This document shows positions 10,184 through 18,539 of a stretch of 64,000 nt of DNA, piece by piece; within the stretch, counting starts at the first letter, position 1; each line of letters starts with the position of its first letter. The notes beneath the pieces are model-generated. The model worked only from the letters and a program-made list of their open reading frames with translations, was not told where the DNA came from and did no database searches. The position numbers and the translations under genes were made by a program. The DNA comes from Clostridia bacterium (GTDB taxonomy: Bacteria; Bacillota; Clostridia; Lachnospirales; Lachnospiraceae): contig CAJTHL010000002.1 of the NCBI GenBank assembly GCA_910576205.1, positions 248,001-312,000 on the forward strand, read 5' to 3'.

Positions 10184-10443
10184 GTTTATCCTCTCCTGTT
10201 CCCCACAGCCGGCCAAAACCGGCTGGTATTCCCAGGCATGGATAAATTTTCAGGGAAACCAACAGAAAAGAGACCCTCTTCTGTCCGAAGACCTATCGAA
10301 ACAAAAAAGCAGAGTCCACGCCTGGTATGCAAATTTGTCTATGTAAGCCACAACTTCGACTTCGCCCGTCCATGGACTCCTCACTTCCTTTTTACGCATA
10401 AATTTGACACAAAAATCCCTGCTTTTAAATTTTTGCATCCGCA
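10184..10443 (-). promoter_or_regulatory. Long structured 5' leader of mgtE (riboswitch candidate, class unknown)
   Basis: This stretch between mgtE and ydcF holds no convincing gene. Read on the minus strand it contains a 9-bp long-range stem, GAGTCCATG (10371-10379) with CGTGGACTC (10312-10320). The stem encloses 50 nt and is followed at once by a six-U run (GCTTTTTTG). Further on is a stem around ACAGAAGAG/CTCTTTTCTGT (10262-10285). Last comes a GC-rich hairpin CAGCCGG...CCGGCTG (10207-10225) just before the ribosome site. It does not match the M-box consensus I know. Confidence 0.5.
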
Positions 10444-10450
10444 TAAAAAA

Positions 10451-10480
10451 ATCATACCACCATTTGCCCTTTTTCGTCAA
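10451..10480 (-). promoter_or_regulatory. Promoter of mgtE
   Basis: Minus-strand TTGACG (10475-10480), an 18-bp spacer and TATGAT (10451-10456). Transcription would start near 10444, leaving a ~260-nt leader. Confidence 0.55.
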
Positions 10481-10538
10481 GGAAAAACTACAGCTACAGC
10501 TCCCCCGCAAAGTTATAAGCCGTATGCTTCCGGGAAAT

Positions 10539-11120
10539 TCAGGTATCCTCCTGAGCCCCCTGCTCCCTTAAAATTTCGTGAAACTGGCCTCCGCACCGCT
10601 TTAATTCCCCCAGCACCAGTTCAATCCCCTTCTCCGACTGGTACCAGTTGTCCCGGTCAATCCCCCGTGTCTTTGTGGGGCAGACAAAAAACTCTGTATC
10701 CGGGTATAAAATCTCATAGTACAGAAGGCTTCTGCGGGCGTGATAGCTCTGGCAGCAGAGAATGGCCCGCCGGATCTCAAGGCCTCTGGCGTCCGTTACC
10801 TGGCGGGAAAAAATTGCGTTTTCGTAGGTATAGGTGGCCTGCTTCTCCTCCAGAATGGCCGCCTCGTCTACGCCTTCCCGAAGAAGAATATCCCGCAGGA
10901 AATCCCACTCCGTCTCAAAGCCCGGGATGGAACATTTTCCCGAAAGCTTGCCGTATTTTCCCGAGGGAAGAACCAGAGGGGCATAGCCCTCCTTCCAGAG
11001 CCCCGCCGCCGTCTCTGCCAGCTCCCCCCAGGAGCTGCCCGGTATAAAAATAATATCCGCCCTCTGGGGCTTATGTTCCACAAAAATAAACTCTGTTATA
11101 TCCTGGATAAATTTTTTCAT
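10539..11120 (-). CDS. YdcF family protein (DUF218)
   Basis: The 193-residue protein is a single DUF218 domain of the YdcF/SanA/ElyC group, with the motifs DIIFIPGSSWGELAETAAGLWKEG near the N-terminus, the T-Y-E-N-A box and the CQSYHARRS segment. The group binds nucleotide or S-adenosylmethionine in YdcF and is linked to envelope-carrier metabolism in ElyC; the exact reaction is unknown. The ATG at 11118-11120 was chosen because the preceding in-frame codons lack family similarity and a promoter lies just upstream at 11164-11192. A very short frame (ATGGAGGAAAAGGGG...TAA) precedes it and may be a leader. Confidence 0.87.
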   Translation of the reverse strand: MKKFIQDITEFIFVEHKPQRADIIFIPGSSWGELAETAAGLWKEGYAPLVLPSGKYGKLSGKCSIPGFETEWDFLRDILLREGVDEAAILEEKQATYTYENAIFSRQVTDARGLEIRRAILCCQSYHARRSLLYYEILYPDTEFFVCPTKTRGIDRDNWYQSEKGIELVLGELKRCGGQFHEILREQGAQEDT

Positions 11121-11163
11121 GATTTTACAGCTTCCCCTTTTCCTCCATGGTGTTTCCTCTACC

Positions 11164-11192
11164 ATTATTATTTCGATTTTTCCTCTTGTCAA
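11164..11192 (-). promoter_or_regulatory. Promoter of the ydcF-like gene
   Basis: Minus-strand TTGACA (11187-11192), 17-bp spacer, AATAAT (11164-11169). The -35 is perfect. Confidence 0.55.
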
Positions 11193-11311
11193 TGCATGTC
11201 CATAAATTTCTTGTCTCTTTTTCGACAAAGGACTTGCTTTTCCCCGCCGTATTTGATAGAGTAACACTGTAATAGAGATCAGTATCAACACAGAATGTGA
11301 GGGATGAAATC

Positions 11312-11659
11312 ATGGGAACTAACTGCAATGAAACCGCCTGCACCGGCAACTGCGACTCCTGCGACGGCAATCTGACCGTCACACTGACGCTGGACAACGA
11401 TGAGCAGATCGAATGCGCCATCTTAACCATCTTCCCGGTAAACGGACGTGACTATATCGCCCTCCTTCCCCTGGATGAAAACGGCGAAAATGAGGACGGC
11501 GAGGTCTACATTTACCGCTATATCAAGGAGAATGGCGGACCTACACTGGAGAACATCGAGGACGACGAGGAATACGAGGCCGTGGCAGACGCCTTCGACG
11601 AATTTCTGGACAACGCGGAGTTCGACGAGCTTGTGGATGAGGATGACCTGGACGAATAA
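11312..11659 (+). CDS. DUF1292 domain protein
   Basis: The 115-residue, strongly acidic protein has the DUF1292 core (VTLTLDNDEQIECAILTIF ... YIALLPLD ... YIYRY) followed by an acidic tail rich in Glu, Asp and Phe. An N-terminal Cys cluster (CNETACTGNCDSC) precedes the domain and could bind metal. DUF1292 proteins are common in Firmicutes, usually near alaS or yrrK, and their function is unknown. The start ATG at 11312 has GAGGG nearby; a GTG at 11297 is possible but less well placed. It is divergent from the ydcF-like gene. Confidence 0.9.
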   Translation: MGTNCNETACTGNCDSCDGNLTVTLTLDNDEQIECAILTIFPVNGRDYIALLPLDENGENEDGEVYIYRYIKENGGPTLENIEDDEEYEAVADAFDEFLDNAEFDELVDEDDLDE

Positions 11660-11719
11660 GCCTCCTGGGAATTCCTTTTTCCGGAAATTTTTCCGGATTT
11701 TCCACAAAACAAAGCAGAA

Positions 11720-11766
11720 AAGACAGACAGAAAGAGCCGGAAAACCCGCTTCTTTCTGTCTGTCTT
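11720..11766. terminator. Bidirectional terminator between convergent genes
   Basis: A perfect 15-bp stem (AAGACAGACAGAAAG, 11720-11734, with its complement at 11752-11766) has a 17-nt loop and lies between the ends of the DUF1292 and flavin reductase genes. Short A and T runs flank it on both sides. Confidence 0.8.
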
Positions 11767-11793
11767 TCCCTGTAACGAATGTTTTTTTGCCTC

Positions 11794-12306
11794 TCAGCCC
11801 TGGGCGTCTTTTACATACGCGCGGACAATCTCCCCTATGTACATAGTGTGATAATCCTTCTGGGGATAATTCTTTTCCACCAGCTCCTGGAAGAAAAAGC
11901 CCTTCTCATCCAGGGTCTGGGCATAGAGCTTCCTGCACACCAGCACCAGGCGGCTCTCCGAAAATGCCGGAGCCTCGTCAAAAAATTCCAGAGTCAGACC
12001 GCTTCCCCCAATCTTGTCCTCATCCGCCCCGGAAACCGTCCCCATATAGTTCAGCGTTTTCCGGTATTGCTCCTCATAAAAGCTTAAGGTAAAGTATTCT
12101 CCGGCATCCACCAGCCCCTTTGTATACCTCTGGGGACGAAGGTAAACGGTAGCCACAGGCTTTCCCCACAGAATGCCCATGCCGCCCCAGCTTGCCGTCA
12201 TGGCGTTAGCCCTCTTTTCATCCCCGGCCCCGATCAGCATCCAGTCTTTGCCGATTGCCCGGAATACATTGTCCGTGATTTCCTCCGGTCTGATTTCTCT
12301 CCACAT
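11794..12306 (-). CDS. Flavin reductase family protein (FMN-binding split barrel)
   Basis: The 170-residue protein is a flavin-reductase-like split barrel. MTASWGGMGILWGKPVATVYLRP is the conserved FMN-binding segment, and the later FFFQELVEKNYP segment is typical of clostridial members. It probably reduces flavin or transfers electrons in the cytosol; the partner is unknown. The start ATG at 12304-12306 follows AGGAGG. Its upstream region is one copy of the interspersed repeat described below, which supplies the ribosome site. Confidence 0.88.
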   Translation of the reverse strand: MWREIRPEEITDNVFRAIGKDWMLIGAGDEKRANAMTASWGGMGILWGKPVATVYLRPQRYTKGLVDAGEYFTLSFYEEQYRKTLNYMGTVSGADEDKIGGSGLTLEFFDEAPAFSESRLVLVCRKLYAQTLDEKGFFFQELVEKNYPQKDYHTMYIGEIVRAYVKDAQG

Positions 12307-12311
12307 ATGAT

Positions 12312-12400
12312 AAACCTCCTGTTTAAAATTCCGCATCCGCCCTCCCAGGCCCCTGGGACAGGCGGTATTTCCAATTTCGCGTCTGTTCCCATACTACCAC
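12312..12400 (-). repeat. Interspersed repeat copy A, upstream of the flavin reductase gene
   Basis: Read on the minus strand, the element ends in GGATGCGGAATTTTAAACAGG directly before the ribosome site, with an internal hairpin (CCCAG/CTGGG). It shares the GCGGAAxTTxAAA-(A/C)AGG end with copies near 34655 and 47575. Boundaries are approximate. Confidence 0.5.
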
Positions 12401-12443
12401 ACCTCCCCGGCTTTTTCAAGGCGCGCCCTGACCGGCATTCAAA

Positions 12444-12962
12444 TCAGTTTATCTGCTTCACCGGCCGGAAAATCGGCAGCTCCGGGGGACTGTAGGTAAA
12501 GGAAAAGAACAGGATCAGACAAAACAGCACCAGAATAAACAGCACAAAAGGCGGCAGATAGAGGGCGTCCGCATGGATTTCCAGATAGCGGGTGAGAAGG
12601 AAGGTAACTATTGTACACACCACAAAGATCGCGATATCCAGGGGCAGACAAATAATCCCAAGAAACCCCGTATAGATGAAAAACAGACTGGGAATCAGGA
12701 GAACCCCGGTTACAAGGGCCACCAGGCGGGCGGTAAGAAAATGCCCGTCCATCTTGGCATGGGCCGTCATCTCAAAAAAGGTGTAGAAAAACACCGGGAA
12801 AAACAACATTTTTGTGTGCTCCCAGACGGATTCATTTACCGGGGAAAACAATCCCACTACAAGATTCTCATTTGTCCACTGATAAAAAAAGTGGGACAGG
12901 CTTCCCAGAAACAGGGTAAATAAAATCCCTGTAAGAAGATTTGTGGATTCCTTTATACGCAT
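12444..12962 (-). CDS. DUF6512 family membrane protein
   Basis: The 172-residue protein has five predicted membrane helices. The N-terminal segment contains SLSHFFYQW and VGLFSPVNESVWEHTKMLFFP, which I recognise as the DUF6512 hallmark. The function of the family is unknown. It lies alone between the flavin reductase and trpS genes on the same strand, with a terminator-like hairpin separating it from trpS. Confidence 0.82.
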   Translation of the reverse strand: MRIKESTNLLTGILFTLFLGSLSHFFYQWTNENLVVGLFSPVNESVWEHTKMLFFPVFFYTFFEMTAHAKMDGHFLTARLVALVTGVLLIPSLFFIYTGFLGIICLPLDIAIFVVCTIVTFLLTRYLEIHADALYLPPFVLFILVLFCLILFFSFTYSPPELPIFRPVKQIN

Positions 12963-13093
12963 GACATCTCAGCCTCCTATTCCAATACAGTATGCGTCAT
13001 ATTCTGGAAAAATATACAAGGAAATCCAATTATCTCCACTTCTTAAAGTCCCTGCTTTGCCGGCCCGGCGTCTTTAGTCCAGGCAGCAGAAAA

Positions 13094-13130
13094 GGGAGCG
13101 GCGTCCGTTTACTCCGGCTCGTCTGCTCCC
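13094..13130 (-). terminator. Probable terminator of trpS
   Basis: GGGAGC (13094-13099) pairs with GCTCCC (13125-13130). On the minus strand the stem is followed by TTTTCTG, 12 bp after the trpS stop. The loop is long with some internal pairing, so strength is uncertain. Confidence 0.5.
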
Positions 13131-13141
13131 TCTTTCTGGCT

Positions 13142-14224
13142 CTACTGATATTTTTTCACCTGCTCCGCTATCAGGCTCTGATCCTCAAAATAGTTGATCT
13201 TCATGGCCCGGCGCACCTCGCTTAAGGTCTGGGCCGCCGTATCTCTTGCTATATCGCAGCCCTTTTTCAAGACCTCGTACACATAGGGAATATCCTTTTC
13301 CAGCTCTTTTCTCCGCTCCCGGATGGGGGATAGCTGTTCCTCCAGGACCTTGTTTAAGAATTTCTTTACCTTCACGTCTCCCAAACCGCCTCTGGTATAG
13401 TGGGCTTTCAGCTCCTCCAGGCCGGCGTACTCCGGCAGATACCGGGCAAAATGCTCCGGCGTGCTGAATGCCTCCAGGTAGATAAATACCGGATTGCCCT
13501 CCACCTTGCCGGGATCCTCCACCCGCAGATGGCCCGGGTCTGTGAACATGGACATCACCTTCTTCTTTACCTCCGCCTGGGAATCCGCCAGGTAAATGCA
13601 GTTGCCCAGGGATTTGCTCATCTTGGCCTTGCCGTCAATACCCGGCAGACGCAGGCACGCCTTATTCTGGGGCAGCAGAATATCCGGCATCACCAGAGTT
13701 TCCCCGTAAACCGTATTAAATTTGTGAACGATCTCCCGGGCCTGCTCCAGCATAGGCGCCTGATCCTCCCCCACAGGCACTGTGGTAGCCTTAAAGGCCG
13801 TGATATCCGAGGTCTGGCTGATGGGATAGGTGAAAAATCCTACCGGGATGCTGGCCTCAAAATTCCGCATCTGAATCTCAGACTTCACCGTAGGGTTCCT
13901 CTGCAGACGGGAAACCGTCACCAGATTCATAAAATAAAAGCTCAGCTCCGTCAGCTCCGGCACCATGGACTGGATAAAGATGACGGATTTCTCCGGATCA
14001 AGGCCACAGGACATATAGTCCAGAGCCACCTCCACAATATTTTCCCGCACCTTCTCCGGGTGCTCCGCATTGTCCGTCAACGCCTGGGCATCCGCAATCA
14101 TAATAAAGATCTTCTCAAATTCCCCGGAGTTCTGCAATCTTACCCGCTCCCGTAAGGAGCCCACATAATGGCCTACATGAAGTCTCCCCGTAGGCCGGTC
14201 GCCTGTCAGAATAATCTTTCCCAT
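13142..14224 (-). CDS. trpS: Tryptophanyl-tRNA synthetase
   Basis: TrpS charges tRNA-Trp using ATP. The 360-residue class I synthetase shows the HIGH-type motif (TGDRPTGRLHVGHYVG, residues 6-21) and the KMSKS loop (KAKMSKSLGN near residue 200). The binding-pocket segment YPISQTSDI lies between them. The start ATG at 14222-14224 fits the family N-terminus. No T-box leader fits in the 61-bp gap to the upstream NYN gene, so it is probably co-transcribed with it. Confidence 0.96.
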   Translation of the reverse strand: MGKIILTGDRPTGRLHVGHYVGSLRERVRLQNSGEFEKIFIMIADAQALTDNAEHPEKVRENIVEVALDYMSCGLDPEKSVIFIQSMVPELTELSFYFMNLVTVSRLQRNPTVKSEIQMRNFEASIPVGFFTYPISQTSDITAFKATTVPVGEDQAPMLEQAREIVHKFNTVYGETLVMPDILLPQNKACLRLPGIDGKAKMSKSLGNCIYLADSQAEVKKKVMSMFTDPGHLRVEDPGKVEGNPVFIYLEAFSTPEHFARYLPEYAGLEELKAHYTRGGLGDVKVKKFLNKVLEEQLSPIRERRKELEKDIPYVYEVLKKGCDIARDTAAQTLSEVRRAMKINYFEDQSLIAEQVKKYQ

Positions 14225-14285
14225 ATCACTTTTTCTCCCAAATCCTTTTTCTGCACTTGCCGGCCACATTCCGGTCCGGCAGGAT

Positions 14286-15074
14286 TTATTTTTTTAATTT
14301 AAAATACACCAGCTGCACATGACGCAGTCCCGACCTGGTACGTTTTACCTCAAATATATCCAGGGACTCGATAAAAGGCGTGAACTTGGAATATCCGAAA
14401 TTGCGCACATCGAAATCCGGGAACCGTTTGTCCAGCTGGTTTCTCAGCTCCGCAGAGAAAATCCAGCCCTCGTCGTCGGAGCACTCCTTGGCGATGGAGC
14501 GGATAGCCCGCTTTAAGACCTTCATGCTGGTCTGGGGCTCCGGCTGTTCCTTTGTCTGCTGCTTTTTGGTATTGCGGCTCCTCTCCTTCTCCTCTCTGAC
14601 CTCCTTGGTCTCCTCCTTGTTTTCCTCCTTCTGCTGGCTGGAAAACAGGATGTCCAGGTAGCGGAACCGGTTGCATGCGGCAATAAAAGGCTTGGGGGTC
14701 TTGCTCTCCCCCATGCCGGTGACATCCATGCCGGACTCCCGAAGCCGGGCCGCCAGACGCGTGAAATCACTGTCTGAGGAGACCAGGCAGAACCCGTCCA
14801 CCGCCCCCGAATACAGAATATCCATGGCGTCTATAATCATGGCCGAGTCCGTAGAGCTCTTCCCTGTGGTATAGCCGTACTGCTGGATAGGGATAATGGA
14901 ATTGTCCAGGAGCACATTTTTCCAGGAGTTCAGCTGGGGATTCGTCCAGTCCCCGTAAATCCGCTTATAGGTAGCCACCCCTGTTTTCGCCGCCTCATCC
15001 AGTATCACCTTAATATATTTTTCCGCGATATTATCCGCGTCTATCAGTATAGCCAGTCTCAATTCCCGATCCAT
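14286..15074 (-). CDS. NYN-domain RNase-like protein with C-terminal OST-HTH/LOTUS domain
   Basis: Residues about 5-150 form a NYN (PIN-like) domain with the acidic residues LIDADNI, TDSAMIIDAMD and SSDSDF that bind the catalytic metal. A charged Lys/Glu-rich linker (about 150-185) follows. A LOTUS domain (WIFSAELRNQLDKRFPDFDVRNFGYSKFTPFIESLD) occupies about 205-262. The LabA/DUF88 group to which it belongs is thought to act on RNA; I infer an RNA-binding nuclease or regulator. Length (262 residues) is normal and all acidic residues are present. The ATG follows AGGAGG. Confidence 0.9.
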   Translation of the reverse strand: MDRELRLAILIDADNIAEKYIKVILDEAAKTGVATYKRIYGDWTNPQLNSWKNVLLDNSIIPIQQYGYTTGKSSTDSAMIIDAMDILYSGAVDGFCLVSSDSDFTRLAARLRESGMDVTGMGESKTPKPFIAACNRFRYLDILFSSQQKEENKEETKEVREEKERSRNTKKQQTKEQPEPQTSMKVLKRAIRSIAKECSDDEGWIFSAELRNQLDKRFPDFDVRNFGYSKFTPFIESLDIFEVKRTRSGLRHVQLVYFKLKK

Positions 15075-15216
15075 TTTTATACTTCCTCCTTTCTGAACCA
15101 GAGATTTCCCCTATTGTAAATGCTCTGGCGGAGAAATTCAAGCCCTTTCCACAAATACCTCTCAAAGAGGCAGTTCTTCCCTCCATCCCCATGCGTATCC
15201 GGGGCCGGCGGAATTG

Positions 15217-18200
15217 TTACTCCAGAATCTCGTCCAGGGTAGCAAAAAGGTTTTCCACATCGATGGGCTTGGCGATATGGCCGTTCATGCCGCAGGCCAG
15301 AGCCTCCTGTCTGTCCTCCTCAAAAGCATTGGCCGTCATGGCTATAATGGGAATGGAAGAAAGCACGGGATCCTTAAGGCTCCGTATCTTTTTCGTGGCC
15401 TCATAGCCGTTCATGACAGGCATCTGTACATCCATGAGTACAAGCTGGTAATAGCCCGGCTGGGATTTCTCCAGCATCTCCACGGCGATCTGTCCGTTTC
15501 CCGCAACCTCCATGCCAAATCCTGCCCCGCTTAAGATTTCCACGGCGATCTCCTGATTCAGCTCATTGTCCTCCGCCAGCAGGATCCGTCCCACACGCAG
15601 CTTTTCCGGCTTGTTCTGCACCTCCGCATCCTGTTCTCCCGCATTAATCACCGAGTAGAGGCATCCCCTTAACTCTGACAGGAAGAGGGGCTTGCTACAG
15701 AATGCCGAGACGCCGGCCTCCCTGGCCTCGTCCTCAATATCCGCCCAGTCGTAGGCAGTCAGTACAATGATGGGCACATCGTCCCCCATCTCTTTGCGCA
15801 CTCTCCTGGCAACCTCCACGCCGTTCATATCCGGCAGCAGCCAGTCAATAATGTACACACTGTATTTGTCTCCCCGCATAACAGCCTGGCGTGTGCGAAG
15901 CACCGCCTCCTTCCCGGACAGGGTCCATTCCGCCCGCATGCCGATCTGGCCCAGCATATAGGAAACGCTGTCGCAGGTATTGAAATCGTCGTCCACCACA
16001 AGGGCTCTTAAATTGTGAAGCTCCTTGATATCCAGGGGCTCCCTCTTCTCGGAGCTGAGACGGAAGGTAAAGAAAACGGTAAATTCCGTGCCTACGCCCT
16101 GCTGGCTCTTTACCTCAATGGAGCCGTTCATAAGGTCCACAATATTCTTGGTGATGGCCATGCCCAGGCCGGTTCCCGGAATCCCGCTGATGGTACTGGT
16201 TTTTTCCCGCTCAAAGGGCTCGAAAATATGGGCCACAAACTCCTCGCTCATGCCGATGCCCGTATCCCGGATATGGAACTCATAATTGGCATAGCCCGCA
16301 GGCGCCCCGGCCTTCTGGGTCACCCGCATGCTGACCGTCCCCCCTGCTCCTGTGTATTTCACAGAGTTGCTCATAAGGTTTAACAGCACCTGGTTCAGCC
16401 GCAGCTTATCACAGTAGATCTCCTCGTCCCGCACGTCCATGGCATCCATATAGAGCTCCATCTGTTTTGCGTGGATATCTGCCTGCAGGATGTTCCTCAG
16501 ACCGTGAAGGATATCCGGCAGGCTGCAGACCTGCTCCTCCAGATGGATTTTTCCGCTCTCAATACGGCTCATATCCAGCACGTCGTTGATAAGGCTTAAG
16601 AGATGGCTGCCAGAGCTCATAATTTTCTTTAAGTATTCCTCCACCTGCTCCTTTTTGTCGATATGGCTGATAGCAAGGGAGGTAAAGCCTACAATGGCAT
16701 TCATAGGCGTGCGGATATCGTGGGACATATTGGAAAGGAACACGCTCTTGGCCCGGCTGGCCTTGTTTGCCTGGGAAAGGGCGTTTTCCAAAAGATCCTT
16801 CTTTTCCATCTCGCTGCGGATCTCCTCGTCCACACTGCGGAAACCCACAACAACGCCATACCCTCCGTCCAGGGCTCCCGTGCGCACCACCTTCATCTGG
16901 TAATAGGTGGCCTTTCCGCTGGAAATCACCTGGTAATTGGTGTACTGGGTCTCCTCTTTCTCCAGCTCTGCCCCCAGCTTCTCAAGGCAGCAAAACTCCC
17001 GCATCATTTCCCGGTCATCCTGGGTTACAAAGGTATGTATGTATTTCTCCATGCTGTCCTGGAAAGAGATTTCCCCGCTAAAGATATCCTTCAGCACGCT
17101 GTTATCCTGTTCTACATTGCGAAGGGCCGTCCCCATTCCCGTATCCAGATCAAAAAAGCAGACAATGCTGTAATCAATGCTCAGAGCCTGAATCAGCTCC
17201 ATATTGCGCCGCTGCTTATTCTGCTCCTCCTGCTTCTGGGCTGTGCAGTCCAGAAGGAAGCGCTGGTAAAACAGCTTCCCGTTTTCCTTCAAGAGCTTGA
17301 CATTTCCCATGATATGTAAAATTTTCCCATTTCGATGGCGCACCCGGTATTCTACGCTGACGCTGTCGCCCTCTTTTTTCAGCTCCTGAATGCGGGCTCT
17401 GAGCTGCTCCTTGTCCTCCTCTACCACAGAGGAGGCAATGGTATCAAATCCGTCCTCTGCCAGCTCCTCCACGGAATCGTATCCAAGAATCTTAAGGGCC
17501 GCCATATTTGCGCTTAAAATCTTACTTCCATCCAGGGTATGGCGCATCACCCCGCAGTCCAGCGCGGCAAAAATTGTCTCCAGGGAACGGTTCTTCTGAA
17601 TGATTTCTTCCTCGTAGGCCCGCTCCTGGGTCACGTCAATGGCCACGCCCACCGTACCCATCACGCTTCCGTCCACATTGTACAGGGGCGATTTGTAGGT
17701 GGTAAGCGTGCGCATCCCCTCCCCGGTTTTAATGATCTCCTCAGAAACGCAGGTCTTTTTCCTGGTCATAACAATGCGCTCTGATTCGATGCAGGCGGGG
17801 TCATCCTCCTCCACATCCCAGATATAAGCGTGTCTCTGTCCTTCCACCTGGGTCTTTGTCTTGTTGACCGTCCTGCAGAAGCTGTCGTTTACCTTTTCGT
17901 GAACACCGTCTTTATCCTTATACCAGATAAGACTTGGAATATTGTTGATGGTGGCCTCCAGATAATGGCTGGTCTGCCACAAATCCTTCTCCGTCTTATA
18001 GGCCTGCTGCCACTTGAGAAAACGGAACCGGATCTCCTGGGATTCCATGGGCATACTCCACAGATCCTTCACTTCCCACAGGTCCTCTGCCAGCGCCGGA
18101 ACCGCCTCCCTGTCCGCAAGCAGAACCAGCTGGGCCTCCCTGGATTTTGCCGAAAGAAGCATCTCCAGGTCTTTTTCCGCGTCCTTCCCCGTAAGGTACG

Positions 18201-18363
18201 CGAAAATCACGTCTGCCCTGGCTGCCAGAGCAGCGTCCGGCTGCCCGCTTTCCAGAAATTCATGTGTAAAATTTCCCAGCGGCGTCATTTCCTTTATGAT
18301 CTCAAATGCCTTCTCTGCCAGGCCTGTTAAATAGAAATGGACATGACAATGATACATTCCCAT
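15217..18363 (-). CDS. Hybrid histidine kinase with PAS domains and two receivers
   Basis: The 1048-residue protein lacks membrane helices. Order: divergent N-terminal region (1-120), PAS domains (about 130-250 and 258-375), a third PAS-like region (390-515), HisKA with the phospho-accepting His548 (MSHDIRTPMNAI), and HATPase (N box near 665, DTGIGM, GTGLGMAI). Two receivers follow, with Asp840 (YIIDWLLPDMNG) and Asp978 (VLMDVQMPVMNG) as phosphorylation sites. No output domain or Hpt is present, so another protein must pass on the signal. Its promoter is at 18458-18486. AGGGGG lies 3 nt before the first ATG and 9 nt before the next (residue 3), so the start may be either. Confidence 0.93.
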   Translation of the reverse strand: MGMYHCHVHFYLTGLAEKAFEIIKEMTPLGNFTHEFLESGQPDAALAARADVIFAYLTGKDAEKDLEMLLSAKSREAQLVLLADREAVPALAEDLWEVKDLWSMPMESQEIRFRFLKWQQAYKTEKDLWQTSHYLEATINNIPSLIWYKDKDGVHEKVNDSFCRTVNKTKTQVEGQRHAYIWDVEEDDPACIESERIVMTRKKTCVSEEIIKTGEGMRTLTTYKSPLYNVDGSVMGTVGVAIDVTQERAYEEEIIQKNRSLETIFAALDCGVMRHTLDGSKILSANMAALKILGYDSVEELAEDGFDTIASSVVEEDKEQLRARIQELKKEGDSVSVEYRVRHRNGKILHIMGNVKLLKENGKLFYQRFLLDCTAQKQEEQNKQRRNMELIQALSIDYSIVCFFDLDTGMGTALRNVEQDNSVLKDIFSGEISFQDSMEKYIHTFVTQDDREMMREFCCLEKLGAELEKEETQYTNYQVISSGKATYYQMKVVRTGALDGGYGVVVGFRSVDEEIRSEMEKKDLLENALSQANKASRAKSVFLSNMSHDIRTPMNAIVGFTSLAISHIDKKEQVEEYLKKIMSSGSHLLSLINDVLDMSRIESGKIHLEEQVCSLPDILHGLRNILQADIHAKQMELYMDAMDVRDEEIYCDKLRLNQVLLNLMSNSVKYTGAGGTVSMRVTQKAGAPAGYANYEFHIRDTGIGMSEEFVAHIFEPFEREKTSTISGIPGTGLGMAITKNIVDLMNGSIEVKSQQGVGTEFTVFFTFRLSSEKREPLDIKELHNLRALVVDDDFNTCDSVSYMLGQIGMRAEWTLSGKEAVLRTRQAVMRGDKYSVYIIDWLLPDMNGVEVARRVRKEMGDDVPIIVLTAYDWADIEDEAREAGVSAFCSKPLFLSELRGCLYSVINAGEQDAEVQNKPEKLRVGRILLAEDNELNQEIAVEILSGAGFGMEVAGNGQIAVEMLEKSQPGYYQLVLMDVQMPVMNGYEATKKIRSLKDPVLSSIPIIAMTANAFEEDRQEALACGMNGHIAKPIDVENLFATLDEILE

Positions 18364-18457
18364 TTTCCCCCTAGTCTGATAAATGTCTTCTTGATTTTAT
18401 CCGGTCCAATATTCCGGAACCACCATGGAAACAGGTAAATCCCATGTTACTATTTCT

Positions 18458-18486
18458 ATTTTAACAAGCCAGGGAGGCCCTGTCAA
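18458..18486 (-). promoter_or_regulatory. Promoter of the hybrid kinase gene
   Basis: Minus-strand TTGACA (18481-18486), 17-bp spacer, TAAAAT (18458-18463). The spacer contains the palindromic GCCTCCCTGGC, a possible operator. Confidence 0.6.
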
Positions 18487-18539
18487 TATCCCATTAATTT
18501 ATTCCCCCAGGGTAATTGCCTGAATTTTCCGCCTCCGAT

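Noticed and set aside
10184-10443. M-box riboswitch upstream of mgtE
   Set aside because: The conserved M-box core sequences are not visible, so I list only an unclassified leader.
9971-11047. 358-codon plus-strand frame crossing mgtE and the ydcF-like gene
   Set aside because: It covers two well-supported minus-strand genes and a structured leader.
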